A program made the translations under genes and the position numbers. From an uncultured Bacillota bacterium (GTDB taxonomy: Bacteria > Bacillota > Clostridia > Tissierellales > Tepidimicrobiaceae), in contig CALBUB010000119.1 of the NCBI GenBank assembly GCA_937967955.1, positions 1-10,599 on the forward strand: DNA of 10,599 bases. The letters are read 5' to 3'. Of the stretch, positions 1 through 7,047 are shown piece after piece (positions within the stretch are counted from its first letter, which is position 1; the number at the start of each line of letters is the position of its first letter). Below the pieces are notes generated by a model that ran no database searches, was not told the DNA's origin, and worked only from the letters and a program-made list of their open reading frames with translations.

Positions 1-1043
1 AAAGTAGTCTTACCACTGCCATTATGGCCTATAATGGCTAAAAATTCTCCTTCCCTAATGGTTAAGTCTATGCCTTTTAAGGCAGTTTTACCATTAGGAT
101 AGGTATGTTCTAAGGCCTTTACCTCAATTAGCACATCCCCGTAACTCTTTTCCCTTTTCTTATCTTCTTCTAGTATTTTTTCATACTCTTTGTCATTTAG
201 CTTTAAGTTTAAACTCTTAAATTTTTGTAAACCTTCCTCTGGAGTTAGAGGCAGTTCATCTTTTTGTAAGGAAGTAACTTTTGAAAAGTATTTAGGAACT
301 TGTAAAGGCATAAGTCCTATTCTATCCATTAGTTCTACTTCTCTTAACAGCTCCCTAGGGGAACCATCCTGTATTATGCGGCCCTTTTCCATTATTATCA
401 ATCTATCTGCATTTAAGGCTTCTTCCGTTTCATGCTCTATGATTATGAGGGTAAGGTCACTATCCTGGTGTAATTCCTTAGCTATGGTAAATACCCCCAT
501 CTTTCCTACTGGATCTAAATCTGTAGTCGGCTCATCCATACAGACTATATTAGGCTTAGAAGCTAATACTGAACCTATGGCAAGCCTTTGTTTTTGTCCT
601 CCAGATAGGGTGGAAGGCTGCCTGTCTTCTAAGCCTTCTAATTTGACAACTTTTAATACCTGTTTAAGCCTTCTTCCTATTTCTTCCCTAGCCACATTGA
701 AGTTTTCCGGGCCAAAAGCTATCTCTAATTTAGTATTAGTTGAAAACAGCTGGGCTTCAAAATCCTGAAAGACCAGACCTATTTCCTTAGCCATCTTGCT
801 TACACTATAGTCCTTAGTATCTTTCCCGTTAACAAGTACTTGTCCACTGAATTTTCCTCTAATAAAGTGGGGTATTAGTCCATTTAAGCAGTGGGCTAAA
901 GTAGATTTGCCGCCTCCACTAGGGCCCATTATTACAACAAATTGCCCCTTTTCAATATCTAGATTAATATTCTCTATGGCATTAGCATCTTTCTGGTCCT
1001 TATACCTAAAGGTAAGATTTTTAATAGATATAGCTTTAGCCAT
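1..1043 (-). CDS. ECF/CbiO-type ABC transporter ATP-binding protein, two fused ATPase domains (C-terminus beyond left edge)
   Basis: This is the energizing subunit of an ABC importer, most like the fused double ATPases of energy-coupling-factor (ECF) vitamin and metal transporters (CbiO/YkoD type), acting on the inner face of the membrane. My translation gives 347 complete residues before the window ends. Domain 1 has Walker A (GPSGGGKST, residues 40-48), a Q-loop (VFQD, 91-94), signature LSGGQ (146-150), Walker B ending CMDEP (168-172) and the switch histidine (IIEHE, 201-205). After a linker rich in charged residues (about 250-300), a second ATPase starts at about 304, and the window stops inside its Walker A (GHNGSGKTT, 339-347). 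The ATG is preceded by AGGGGG and lies 16 bases after the tandem TAG stops of mtnA, so co-transcription is likely. The substrate is unknown: the membrane (EcfT) and S components should lie to the left, outside the window. Family assignment is firm, specificity is not. Confidence 0.9.
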   Translation of the reverse strand, partial: MAKAISIKNLTFRYKDQKDANAIENINLDIEKGQFVVIMGPSGGGKSTLAHCLNGLIPHFIRGKFSGQVLVNGKDTKDYSVSKMAKEIGLVFQDFEAQLFSTNTKLEIAFGPENFNVAREEIGRRLKQVLKVVKLEGLEDRQPSTLSGGQKQRLAIGSVLASKPNIVCMDEPTTDLDPVGKMGVFTIAKELHQDSDLTLIIIEHETEEALNADRLIIMEKGRIIQDGSPRELLREVELMDRIGLMPLQVPKYFSKVTSLQKDELPLTPEEGLQKFKSLNLKLNDKEYEKILEEDKKREKSYGDVLIEVKALEHTYPNGKTALKGIDLTIREGEFLAIIGHNGSGKTT

Positions 1044-1059
1044 CCCCCTTTTCCCCCTA

Positions 1060-2097
1060 CTATTTTAATTTCAATATATTCTCTTTAAAAGGAGGCCTTA
1101 TAATACCTTTTTCAGTTATTATGCCGGTTATGTTTTCATGGGGAGTTACATCAAAGGCTGGATTGTATACCTCTATTCCCTCTGGTGCAATCCTTACCCC
1201 TTCTATATGGGTAACTTCAGTACTATCCCTTTCCTCTATGACTATTTCATCTCCTGTTTCTATGTCAAAATCTATGGTGCTTGTTGGGGCAACTACATAA
1301 AAGGGTACACCGTATACTTTTGCCAATACTGATAACATAAAGGTACCTATCTTATTGGCTGTATCCCCATTTAAGGCTATCCTATCTGCTCCTACCAATA
1401 TCAGGTCTATCTTTTTGTCCCTTATCAATGTGGCAGCAACGCTATCTGCAATTAGCTTACAAGGTATACCTTCCTGAACTAGCTCCCAAGCTGTAAGCCT
1501 TCCTCCTTGGAGTCTTGGTCTAGTTTCATCGGCATAGATAAATATATCCTTTCCACTGTAGAAAGCTTCCCTTATAACTCCTAAGGCTGTTCCAAAGCCA
1601 GCAGTTGCTAAAGCTCCTGTATTACAGTGGGTTAAGATGGTTGCCTTCTGGCCTACAATCTCGTTGCCTATTTTCCCCATCTTCTTATTGGTATCTATAT
1701 CTTCTTTAAGGATTAAAGCTGCTTCTTCCCTTAATCTTTCATATATTTCAGCTGGAGATAAGTTTTTATTCTCTTCAATTAAATTCCTCATTCTATTAAT
1801 AGCCCACATAAGGTTTACAGCTGTAGGGCGGGAGCTGTTTAGAATATCTAGGGCTTCCTCCATTTTGGCTAAAAACTCTTCTTTAGGATAAGCCATAAAC
1901 TCCTTAGCTGCCAATACTACCCCATAAGCTCCTGCCACCCCTATGGCAGGTGCACCTCTAACTACCATATCCTTTATTGCAAAGTCCACATCCTTATAGT
2001 TTTTACATTCAAATATCTCATGGCTAATAGGTAATTTTCTTTGGTCTATTAGATAGAGAATATCATCTTTAAATTCTATAGTTTTTATCTTTTCCAT
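1060..2097 (-). CDS. mtnA: S-methyl-5-thioribose-1-phosphate isomerase (MtnA)
   Basis: This cytosolic aldose-ketose isomerase converts 5-methylthioribose-1-phosphate to 5-methylthioribulose-1-phosphate in methionine salvage. Some relatives act on 5-deoxyribose- or ribose-phosphates. The 345-residue length is normal for the family. Hallmarks are the RGAPAIG loop (48-54), NLMWAINRM (95-103), the catalytic cysteine in THCNTGALAT (Cys158), the ADETRPRLQGGRLTAWEL block (189-206) and the catalytic aspartate in VGADRIALNGDTANKIGT (Asp238). The ATG has an excellent AAAGGAG eight bases upstream. A short leader frame overlaps this start. No other methionine-salvage gene (mtnK, mtnB, mtnD) is visible. 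The only linked gene is the downstream ECF-type ATPase, which suggests a role tied to uptake or to 5-deoxypentose disposal rather than the complete pathway; that is inference. The enzyme call is very secure. Confidence 0.96.
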   Translation of the reverse strand: MEKIKTIEFKDDILYLIDQRKLPISHEIFECKNYKDVDFAIKDMVVRGAPAIGVAGAYGVVLAAKEFMAYPKEEFLAKMEEALDILNSSRPTAVNLMWAINRMRNLIEENKNLSPAEIYERLREEAALILKEDIDTNKKMGKIGNEIVGQKATILTHCNTGALATAGFGTALGVIREAFYSGKDIFIYADETRPRLQGGRLTAWELVQEGIPCKLIADSVAATLIRDKKIDLILVGADRIALNGDTANKIGTFMLSVLAKVYGVPFYVVAPTSTIDFDIETGDEIVIEERDSTEVTHIEGVRIAPEGIEVYNPAFDVTPHENITGIITEKGIIRPPFKENILKLK

Positions 2098-2150
2098 AGC
2101 CTCATCTCCTTTGGTATAGTTCTTTTAATATTATCCCAATCTATTTTCAT
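2085..2150 (-). CDS. Possible 21-residue leader peptide overlapping the mtnA start
   Basis: A short frame begins with ATG at 2150-2148, preceded by AGAAGGA at eight bases spacing, which is as good a ribosome site as that of many real genes here. It reads MKIDWDNIKRTIPKEMRLWKR and stops 13 bases inside mtnA in a different frame. The arrangement would allow translational coupling: ribosomes finishing the leader end on top of the mtnA start. The peptide resembles nothing I recognise. It could be a chance frame, since it is short and A+T-rich. Conservation in relatives would decide. Confidence 0.3.
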   Translation of the reverse strand: MKIDWDNIKRTIPKEMRLWKR

Positions 2151-2244
2151 TTAATTAATCCTTCTAGGTTTGTCCTATACTTTAATAAAATGTTATCATT
2201 CTTTGGAATTTTAGTCCATATTAAGCTAGTGGAAAAGAGGAAAA

Positions 2245-2272
2245 TAAAAAAATAGGCTTTAAATGCCTATTT
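2245..2272 (-). terminator. Intrinsic terminator after pucR
   Basis: A perfect 8-bp stem (2250-2257 with 2265-2272, loop 2258-2264) is followed on the minus strand by an uninterrupted U-run of about eight. The outer arm overlaps the TAA stop of the pucR reading frame. It closes the guaD-pucR unit and separates it from mtnA. Confidence 0.85.
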
Positions 2273-2876
2273 AAAGGATTTCCTTTATCTTCAATGCTAT
2301 TTCAAGATTAAGCCTATCATTGGGGTTGGTAAGCTTCATGCCTGTTATCTCCTCAATTCGGTTTATCCTATATAGAACAGTGTTGTAGTGGGTATATAGG
2401 TATTGGCTCATTTTAGATAGGTTGCCATTGTACTTGAAATAGGCTATTAGGGTTTTTACCAGCTCTGTAGATTTCTTTCTGTCATAATCCACCAGCACTT
2501 TTAAAGTCTTGTTGTAGAAATCTTCCAGCTCCTCCATGAGGAACTCCTGAGATAGTATTTTGTATACGCCAAGGTCATCATAGCTTAAAACCTTCACATT
2601 AGCATTTTCCTCACACATTCTCAATGCCTTCATGGCATCAGACAGGCTCTTGCCTGCCTTATCCAGGCCTTTGTAGATTCTTCCTATGCCTATGTTTACA
2701 TCCATATTTCTCAGCTTATCCTCTATGGCCTTTATGATATACTCATTGCATTCATCTATCCTATCCTTTATGCTCTTCTCCTTGTCAAAGGATAGAAGCA
2801 GATGAATCCCATTTAGCTTAGTTGAAACTATTCCCTTGAGCTTTAAATAATCCAATATTTCTTCTACTATCATCAC
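2271..2876 (-). CDS. PucR regulator, C-terminal fragment with the helix-turn-helix
   Basis: This is the downstream half of the same regulator, up to 201 residues from a GTG (2876), with an ATG at the next codon. About 31 further in-frame codons lie between the amber codon and this GTG. Residues about 1-130 are the rest of the CdaR/GGDEF-like domain, including the GIGRIYKGLDKAGKSLSDA block (63-81) that is typical of PucR and CdaR regulators. Residues about 138-201 are the PucR C-terminal HTH: a recognition region NGNLSKMSQYLYTHYNTVLY (150-169), then RINRIEEITG. A weak AAAGG lies about ten bases before the GTG, so reinitiation could in principle release a bare DNA-binding fragment. Whether it is translated is unknown. 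Confidence 0.6.
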   Translation of the reverse strand: MMIVEEILDYLKLKGIVSTKLNGIHLLLSFDKEKSIKDRIDECNEYIIKAIEDKLRNMDVNIGIGRIYKGLDKAGKSLSDAMKALRMCEENANVKVLSYDDLGVYKILSQEFLMEELEDFYNKTLKVLVDYDRKKSTELVKTLIAYFKYNGNLSKMSQYLYTHYNTVLYRINRIEEITGMKLTNPNDRLNLEIALKIKEIL

Positions 2877-2969
2877 CGCTGCATTACCTTTATCCCTGAG
2901 GGAATCAAACAGGTAATCATTTTCATTTTGTTGGAATTTAAGCTTAAAGTCTATTACTTCTCCTACATA

Positions 2970-3935
2970 CTAATCCTCTGGATTTAAATTGAAAAAGAGA
3001 AATTTTTCCATTGACTTATTCCTTTTATTGGAGTCAGTAGAGATCAAATCCTCAAAGAACTGGGAGCGGTAACTTATTTCCACTTCTTTTAGCATCAATT
3101 CCTGCAGTACAAATAAGGCTATAATTGAAGAAGCAGATTCTATTATAGATAGATCAAACCCACCCAAAGGAGTTGTGGTAGACCAGGCAAATATGTGGCC
3201 ATAAACATCCCCCTTTAATACTATAGGCATTATCATCCTGTTTACATATTTTCCACCTATCAATACCTTGTTCTCATAAAGCTTCTTTGTTGTGCTTCTT
3301 CCATCCTTTGAATTATAGAACCTATCTACATCAGCTAAAAGCTGATCTTTTGTATCTTCATCTATTCCTTCAAATTTTCCTATGTTTTCGTTAAACAAGT
3401 TCAATTTTAGTAAAACAGGATTTTTTATATTTTGGCCTACAATCTCAATAACCTCGTCAATGCTTTTGCCCTCAAGCATTACTTCCATAAACTGCTCATG
3501 AACTCTTTCTATCCTCTCAAGTAGTGATACATGCTTGTTGAATATGGTCTTTGATACTTCCATCATTATATCCGATAGGGGAATGGAGTAGTGTATATCC
3601 ACTATAGGAAAGTTCAATTCATCCGCATAGTCTATTACCTCTTGAGGGAGAGAATCCAAATAAGGCCGTATCTTAATTCCTAATCCAGCTAGCTTCTTTT
3701 GAGATGCTTTCCTTATGAATTCCTTCATGAATTCTATATCAGCTTTTCTGAAGGAATAGGCCGTAGTCAGTAGAAACTCCCCTTCCTGAACCCAATCAAA
3801 TATATCAGGGTCAGCTACTACATTAACTCTCGACACAGTATTTCTTATACCTTTAAAGCCTGCAATCAGCTTAGATTTTCCCATCACATCTAGCCTTAGC
3901 ATATCCTCAAGGCTAATGCCATTTTGTCTAGCCAT
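2970..3935 (-). CDS. PucR regulator, N-terminal fragment (sensor and part of the CdaR-like middle)
   Basis: This 321-residue product would be made if translation stops at the amber codon. Residues about 6-125 match the PucR N-terminal domain: the start ISLEDMLRLDVMGKSKLIAG, then RVNVVADPDIFDWVQEGEFLLTT-type sequence, a KKLAGLGIKI strand and the FPIVDI segment. Residues about 150-270 form a mixed alpha/beta region with GAF-like character (KGDVYGHIFAW at 241-251, then LSIIESASSIIALF). Residues about 280-321 begin the GGDEF-like CdaR domain, and the fragment ends NLNPED. It lacks the helix-turn-helix, so it could bind a ligand or dimerise but not bind DNA in the usual way. Start: ATG with AGGTG seven to eight bases upstream. 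Confidence 0.7.
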   Translation of the reverse strand: MARQNGISLEDMLRLDVMGKSKLIAGFKGIRNTVSRVNVVADPDIFDWVQEGEFLLTTAYSFRKADIEFMKEFIRKASQKKLAGLGIKIRPYLDSLPQEVIDYADELNFPIVDIHYSIPLSDIMMEVSKTIFNKHVSLLERIERVHEQFMEVMLEGKSIDEVIEIVGQNIKNPVLLKLNLFNENIGKFEGIDEDTKDQLLADVDRFYNSKDGRSTTKKLYENKVLIGGKYVNRMIMPIVLKGDVYGHIFAWSTTTPLGGFDLSIIESASSIIALFVLQELMLKEVEISYRSQFFEDLISTDSNKRNKSMEKFLFFNLNPED

Positions 3936-3962
3936 ACCTAATCACCTACACTTAGAAGGTTT

Positions 3963-5237
3963 CTAAAAATTTTCCTCAAGCCTTTCTCCAGCCACATACC
4001 TTTCTACAATATTTCTGTCATCTCCAATGTATAGGAATCTTTCAAGCCTTTCTTCTAATGTAAGCCCTTTTATATGGTCTATATTAGAATCATCTATTAC
4101 CAAAAGGTCCGCCTCATAGCCTTTTTCAAAGCTGCCTACATTGCCAAAGAAGCTACCTCCACCTTTTGTAGCCAAATAGAAAGCTTCAGAGCAAGTCAAT
4201 GGTTTTAAGGCCCCTTCTGTCTCTATCCATTTCATCTTAGAGGCTTGAATGCTGCCAACTATGGCTCTAGGAATACTTAAGCTGTGGCCTCCTGCTATAT
4301 CTGAGCCTAGGCCTACATTAACCCCTTTATCTAAATATTTTCTTACAGGCATAATTCCACTGGATAGATTAAAGTTGGAATCAACACAGTGGGCTGCATA
4401 TACTCCCCTTTCAGCCATAAGGTCTATTTCTTCGTCTTTGTTGTAAATGCAGTGGGCCATTATGGTTTTAGTCTGTCCAAAGAGGTTATAGTGGTTGTAC
4501 ACTGTGCTGTAATTAGGTAACTCCGGATGCAATTCCTTTACCCATTTAACTTCTCCCCTGTTTTCATTTAGATGAGATTGGACTGGTATATTATATTTTA
4601 AAGCCATTTCTCCTAAACCTTTCATCAATTCTGGTGTACAGGTGGGTACAAATCTTGGGGTAATGATAGGTTTTACTAGTGGTGATTTATCCTTATATTC
4701 AAGTATTATCTCCTCCGTATCTTTTAGGGATTCTTCCGTATCCTCCTGAAGGTCTGGATGAGCATTCCTATCCATGTTTACTTTGCCAATATATGCTCTT
4801 AATTTTGCTTTTATGAATAAATCCATAAGAAGTTTAGTAGCATCCTTATGAATGCTGCTGTATACTACTGCACTGGTGGTGCCATGCTTTATCAGGTCTT
4901 GTATTAATTTTATAAACACCTCTTTAGCATAATCTATATCCTTAAACTTTGCTTCTTCAGGAAAGGTGTAAGTATTTAGCCAGGGAATTAGCTCTTTATC
5001 CATTCCAATACCCCTATTCATATACTGGACTGCATGTAGGTGAATATCTACAAAGCCAGGTATTATGAGCTTACCGCTAAAGTCCTCTATGGGATAATCT
5101 TTATATTTATCAGGAAGCTTTTTATATACACCTGCAATCTTCCCTTCCTCCACTATCAAGTAGGAATCCTCATAGGTGTCAAATTTGTCCTTAGTTGATG
5201 TAAAGATGATATCTCCCTTAAATACGCCCCTATTCAT
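3963..5237 (-). CDS. guaD: Guanine deaminase (amidohydrolase superfamily)
   Basis: This cytosolic enzyme hydrolyses guanine to xanthine and ammonia, the entry of guanine into purine catabolism. Numbered from the ATG at 5237, the metal and substrate residues are all visible: HLH at 66/68 within PGFVDIHLHAVQ (with Gln71), TPRF with Arg195, SHLNEN with His222 and Glu225, AHC with His262, and the aspartate of GSDIAGG (Asp313). NTYTFPEEAKF and KVNMDR are also characteristic of guanine deaminases of the animal/Bacillota amidohydrolase type, as opposed to the small cytidine-deaminase-like GuaD of Bacillus. I chose ATG 5237 (424 residues) over the GTG at 5246 because GGGAG sits eight bases before the ATG but directly abuts the GTG. 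The usual AHCPxSN is AHCVDSN here. It is followed by pucR after 27 bases, which supports a purine role. Confidence 0.92.
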   Translation of the reverse strand: MNRGVFKGDIIFTSTKDKFDTYEDSYLIVEEGKIAGVYKKLPDKYKDYPIEDFSGKLIIPGFVDIHLHAVQYMNRGIGMDKELIPWLNTYTFPEEAKFKDIDYAKEVFIKLIQDLIKHGTTSAVVYSSIHKDATKLLMDLFIKAKLRAYIGKVNMDRNAHPDLQEDTEESLKDTEEIILEYKDKSPLVKPIITPRFVPTCTPELMKGLGEMALKYNIPVQSHLNENRGEVKWVKELHPELPNYSTVYNHYNLFGQTKTIMAHCIYNKDEEIDLMAERGVYAAHCVDSNFNLSSGIMPVRKYLDKGVNVGLGSDIAGGHSLSIPRAIVGSIQASKMKWIETEGALKPLTCSEAFYLATKGGGSFFGNVGSFEKGYEADLLVIDDSNIDHIKGLTLEERLERFLYIGDDRNIVERYVAGERLEENF

Positions 5238-5282
5238 CCATATCACTCCCTGGAAGTTTTATATGAACTCCAGTATTAATAT

Positions 5283-5312
5283 ATTATTTAGCAATTTGAA
5301 AGATTATGTAAA
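5283..5312 (-). promoter_or_regulatory. Candidate sigma-A promoter for guaD-pucR
   Basis: On the minus strand TTTACA (5312-5307) and AATAAT (5288-5283) are separated by 18 bases, each one mismatch from consensus. Transcription would start near 5276 and leave a leader of about 40 bases. It lies between the symporter terminator and guaD. The very A+T-rich background makes this a candidate only. Confidence 0.45.
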
Positions 5313-5334
5313 AAGTATACAAAAGGAATTTTAG

Positions 5335-5382
5335 ACAAAAAAAGGCATATGGTGAAAACAGAATTTTTCAACCATATGCCTT
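5335..5382 (-). terminator. Intrinsic terminator after the ESS symporter
   Basis: A perfect 12-bp stem (5342-5353 with 5371-5382) is extended inward by GAAAA/TTTTC with one bulged base and followed on the minus strand by a U-run of seven. It lies about 40 bases past the symporter stop and separates that gene from guaD-pucR, so the two are independent units. Confidence 0.88.
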
Positions 5383-5421
5383 ATAATCCAGCGGAATATA
5401 AACAATTCTCTTTGTTATCTT

Positions 5422-6798
5422 TTACCTACTAGCAACTTTTTCTCTCTTATTCCAAAATCCTGTTACTTTAGCTAAAATTAGTCCTATTATAGTTAAAATC
5501 AAGAAAGCTATTCCAGTTTTAAGTGAGCCGTATTTAGCACCGAATATGGGTAGCAGGGAAGTAATAAGCCCTCCTCCCAAAAGTGGTTCAAATAGAGGAG
5601 TCCTCAATGCAAAGGATTCTCCTGCTTCTGTTTCCATATTGGGATCTGATATGCGTAAAAGCATCAAACCTACAGCAGCAACCCCTGAAAGGAACCCATA
5701 GTTTACTATGGCATTTTCAAACCAGTTGGTCTTAAACAGTCTTGGCCCTGCCCAGAAGAAAAAGGCTACCAATAATATTTCGTTAACTATCATCACTATC
5801 ATAAACGGAATTGCATATTTTAAAACCACTGGTATGGAAATAGATGCAACGGCACTAGCTATTAGAAAGTCCAAAGCCATTCCTTGAATTCTGTGGAAGG
5901 TTTTAGCATCAACAGCTTTGTTGAACTCGGTTTTGGATATAATAAGCTGAACAATTAGCCCTCCAATCATGGCCATGGGGAATAGGGGCATTTCTATGCC
6001 TATGTAGTTTTCTATTAAAACCTGGATTATCCATCCAATCAATATGGCAATTCCCACTAAAGCTAGATGGAATGCAAAGGATTCCACAATATCATTGTTT
6101 AAAGTTCCTACAGAATTAGCTTTTCTTTCAGAAACAGGGATTATCTCCCTTTCCTGTCCTCCCTTAATCTGGTCCTCTGTTTTTAAAACGGAAGTATATC
6201 CCTTTCTAACTGCATAGTTTATGATTATCATTCCTCCAACAATTCCCATAAATAGCCCTACTGTAGCAGAAGTAAGCCCTAAGTCTCCTCCATCTGGCCA
6301 ATTTAAAGAATTATAAACATCAATCATCCCTCCAGCAGTGCCATGACCTCCAGCCCATCCAATTTCTACAACTGAAGCAAACATGGGATTTACGTTCCAA
6401 ATGGGTTCTAAAATCAACGCTGATATAATAAATGGAATTGCAATTTGAATAAAATCACCTATGTAACTAAAATATAGCTGAGGCGCTATTTGATTCCACA
6501 CCTTTCTTACATTTGGAATTTCCATTCCCATCAGCATAGGTGCAAAAACTACTGTGATAAGCCTTCCTGGCAAAGCTCCCCAGGTAGCAGTTATCTCCTC
6601 TGGTATTATTCCAAAACCATACTGCCCTAAAATAAGGCCTAGAACCCCTGCTATTAATGAAGCTGGAATAAACAACTTTTTTAGAATTTTTACTTTGAGC
6701 CTTAAAATCACACCAACAAATATTAATAATCCTAATAGAGACGTAGAAAATAAGAGAGAATCTAAACTTGCAGAAGTTAAAGCTTCTTTTGGAAACAT
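5422..6798 (-). CDS. ESS-family sodium:glutamate-type symporter (GltS-like)
   Basis: This is an integral membrane transporter of 458 residues with roughly ten to twelve hydrophobic segments, related to the sodium:glutamate symporter GltS (ESS family), which couples Na+ entry to uptake of dicarboxylic amino acids. The hallmark is the AGGHGTAGG re-entrant loop (149-157). The first half also has IPASLIAGVLGLILG (44-58), and the inverted second half starts with FPMAMIGGLIVQL (273-285). A charged cytoplasmic stretch (about 197-235) joins the halves, as expected. It is longer than Escherichia coli GltS (about 400 residues) and belongs to a divergent branch, so glutamate is not assured. ATG is preceded by AAAGGGTG. 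It has its own candidate promoter and terminator, so it is monocistronic. Because it lies beside guaD, another nitrogen compound is conceivable, but no sequence feature shows that. Confidence 0.85.
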   Translation of the reverse strand: MFPKEALTSASLDSLLFSTSLLGLLIFVGVILRLKVKILKKLFIPASLIAGVLGLILGQYGFGIIPEEITATWGALPGRLITVVFAPMLMGMEIPNVRKVWNQIAPQLYFSYIGDFIQIAIPFIISALILEPIWNVNPMFASVVEIGWAGGHGTAGGMIDVYNSLNWPDGGDLGLTSATVGLFMGIVGGMIIINYAVRKGYTSVLKTEDQIKGGQEREIIPVSERKANSVGTLNNDIVESFAFHLALVGIAILIGWIIQVLIENYIGIEMPLFPMAMIGGLIVQLIISKTEFNKAVDAKTFHRIQGMALDFLIASAVASISIPVVLKYAIPFMIVMIVNEILLVAFFFWAGPRLFKTNWFENAIVNYGFLSGVAAVGLMLLRISDPNMETEAGESFALRTPLFEPLLGGGLITSLLPIFGAKYGSLKTGIAFLILTIIGLILAKVTGFWNKREKVASR

Positions 6799-6835
6799 GT
6801 GTTCACCCTTTCTGTAAAAATTTTGTCTTAAATCT

Positions 6836-6866
6836 ATTATATTACTGATAGTTTAATATTTTCCAA
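6836..6866 (-). promoter_or_regulatory. Candidate promoter for the ESS symporter
   Basis: A perfect TATAAT lies on the minus strand at 6841-6836, with TTGGAA upstream (6866-6861) at a rather long 19-base spacing. Transcription would start near 6829, about 30 bases before the ATG. The -10 is convincing, the -35 is weak. Confidence 0.45.
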
Positions 6867-7000
6867 GTTCTTTTTTTGTCGTATATTAGGAGGATTCCTT
6901 TAACAATTTCTGCCAACTGAAAGGAGAAACTTTAAATCTAATTGACAATATTTTTGCCATTGATTTGCCTCTACAGGTTAGAACTTTCCCATTTCTCTCA

Positions 7001-7047
7001 AAAAGCAAAGACTTTCTTTACTGATGCCTGGCACCAATAAAGAAAGT
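7001..7047 (-). terminator. Long hairpin, probable terminator or structured RNA
   Basis: On the minus strand 7047-7038 pairs with 7020-7011 (10 bp), the stem continues through a U-G pair (7037/7021), and 7036-7031 pairs with 7027-7022 (six pairs, one of them G-U), closing a CAG loop: 17 continuous pairs. A moderately U-rich tail (CUUUGCUUUUUG) follows. On the plus strand two of these pairs become C/A mismatches. It lies about 120 bases after the stop of the 7169-7810 gene, so it is probably its terminator, though an attenuator ahead of the symporter is possible. Confidence 0.6.

Larger units (their letters stand above)
2271..3935 (-). pseudogene. pucR: PucR-family purine catabolism regulator interrupted by an in-frame TAG
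   Basis: Read as one frame, this region encodes a complete PucR-type regulator of about 554 codons with a single amber codon at 2970-2972. The frame is unchanged across the stop: the residues after it (YVGEVIDF and on, down to the GTG at 2876) run directly into the downstream half with no indel. Domain order is normal: N-terminal PucR ligand/sensor domain, CdaR-like GGDEF-related middle, C-terminal PucR helix-turn-helix. It starts 27 bases after guaD with an AGGTG ribosome site and ends in a terminator, so it is the second gene of a guaD-pucR unit. PucR proteins activate or repress purine-use genes. Here the first half carries no DNA-binding domain, so the canonical regulator is probably lost. 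A sequencing error, readthrough or reinitiation are alternatives. The two halves are entered separately. Confidence 0.8.

Noticed and set aside
190..768. Plus-strand open frame of 192 codons
   Set aside because: It is the antisense shadow of the double-ATPase gene, which shows full ABC motifs on the minus strand.
2098..2244. S-box (SAM) or other riboswitch before mtnA
   Set aside because: The 147-base gap shows no recognisable riboswitch core and no terminator/antiterminator pair.
2970..2972. TAG in pucR as a pyrrolysine codon
   Set aside because: mtnA and guaD end normally in TAG, PucR is not a methylamine methyltransferase, and no PYLIS-like or pyl gene is visible; a nonsense change is simpler.
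5246..5246. GTG at 5246 as the guaD start
   Set aside because: The GGGAG ribosome site abuts this GTG, while it is eight bases from the ATG at 5237.
6554..6817. Plus-strand open frame of 87 codons
   Set aside because: It is antisense to the start of the ESS symporter, whose membrane segments and GGHGT motif are clear.
6901..6925. Possible sigma-54 promoter (TTGGCAG followed by TGTTA, minus strand)
   Set aside because: The distance between the GG and GT elements is eight bases instead of ten, so it does not fit -24/-12.
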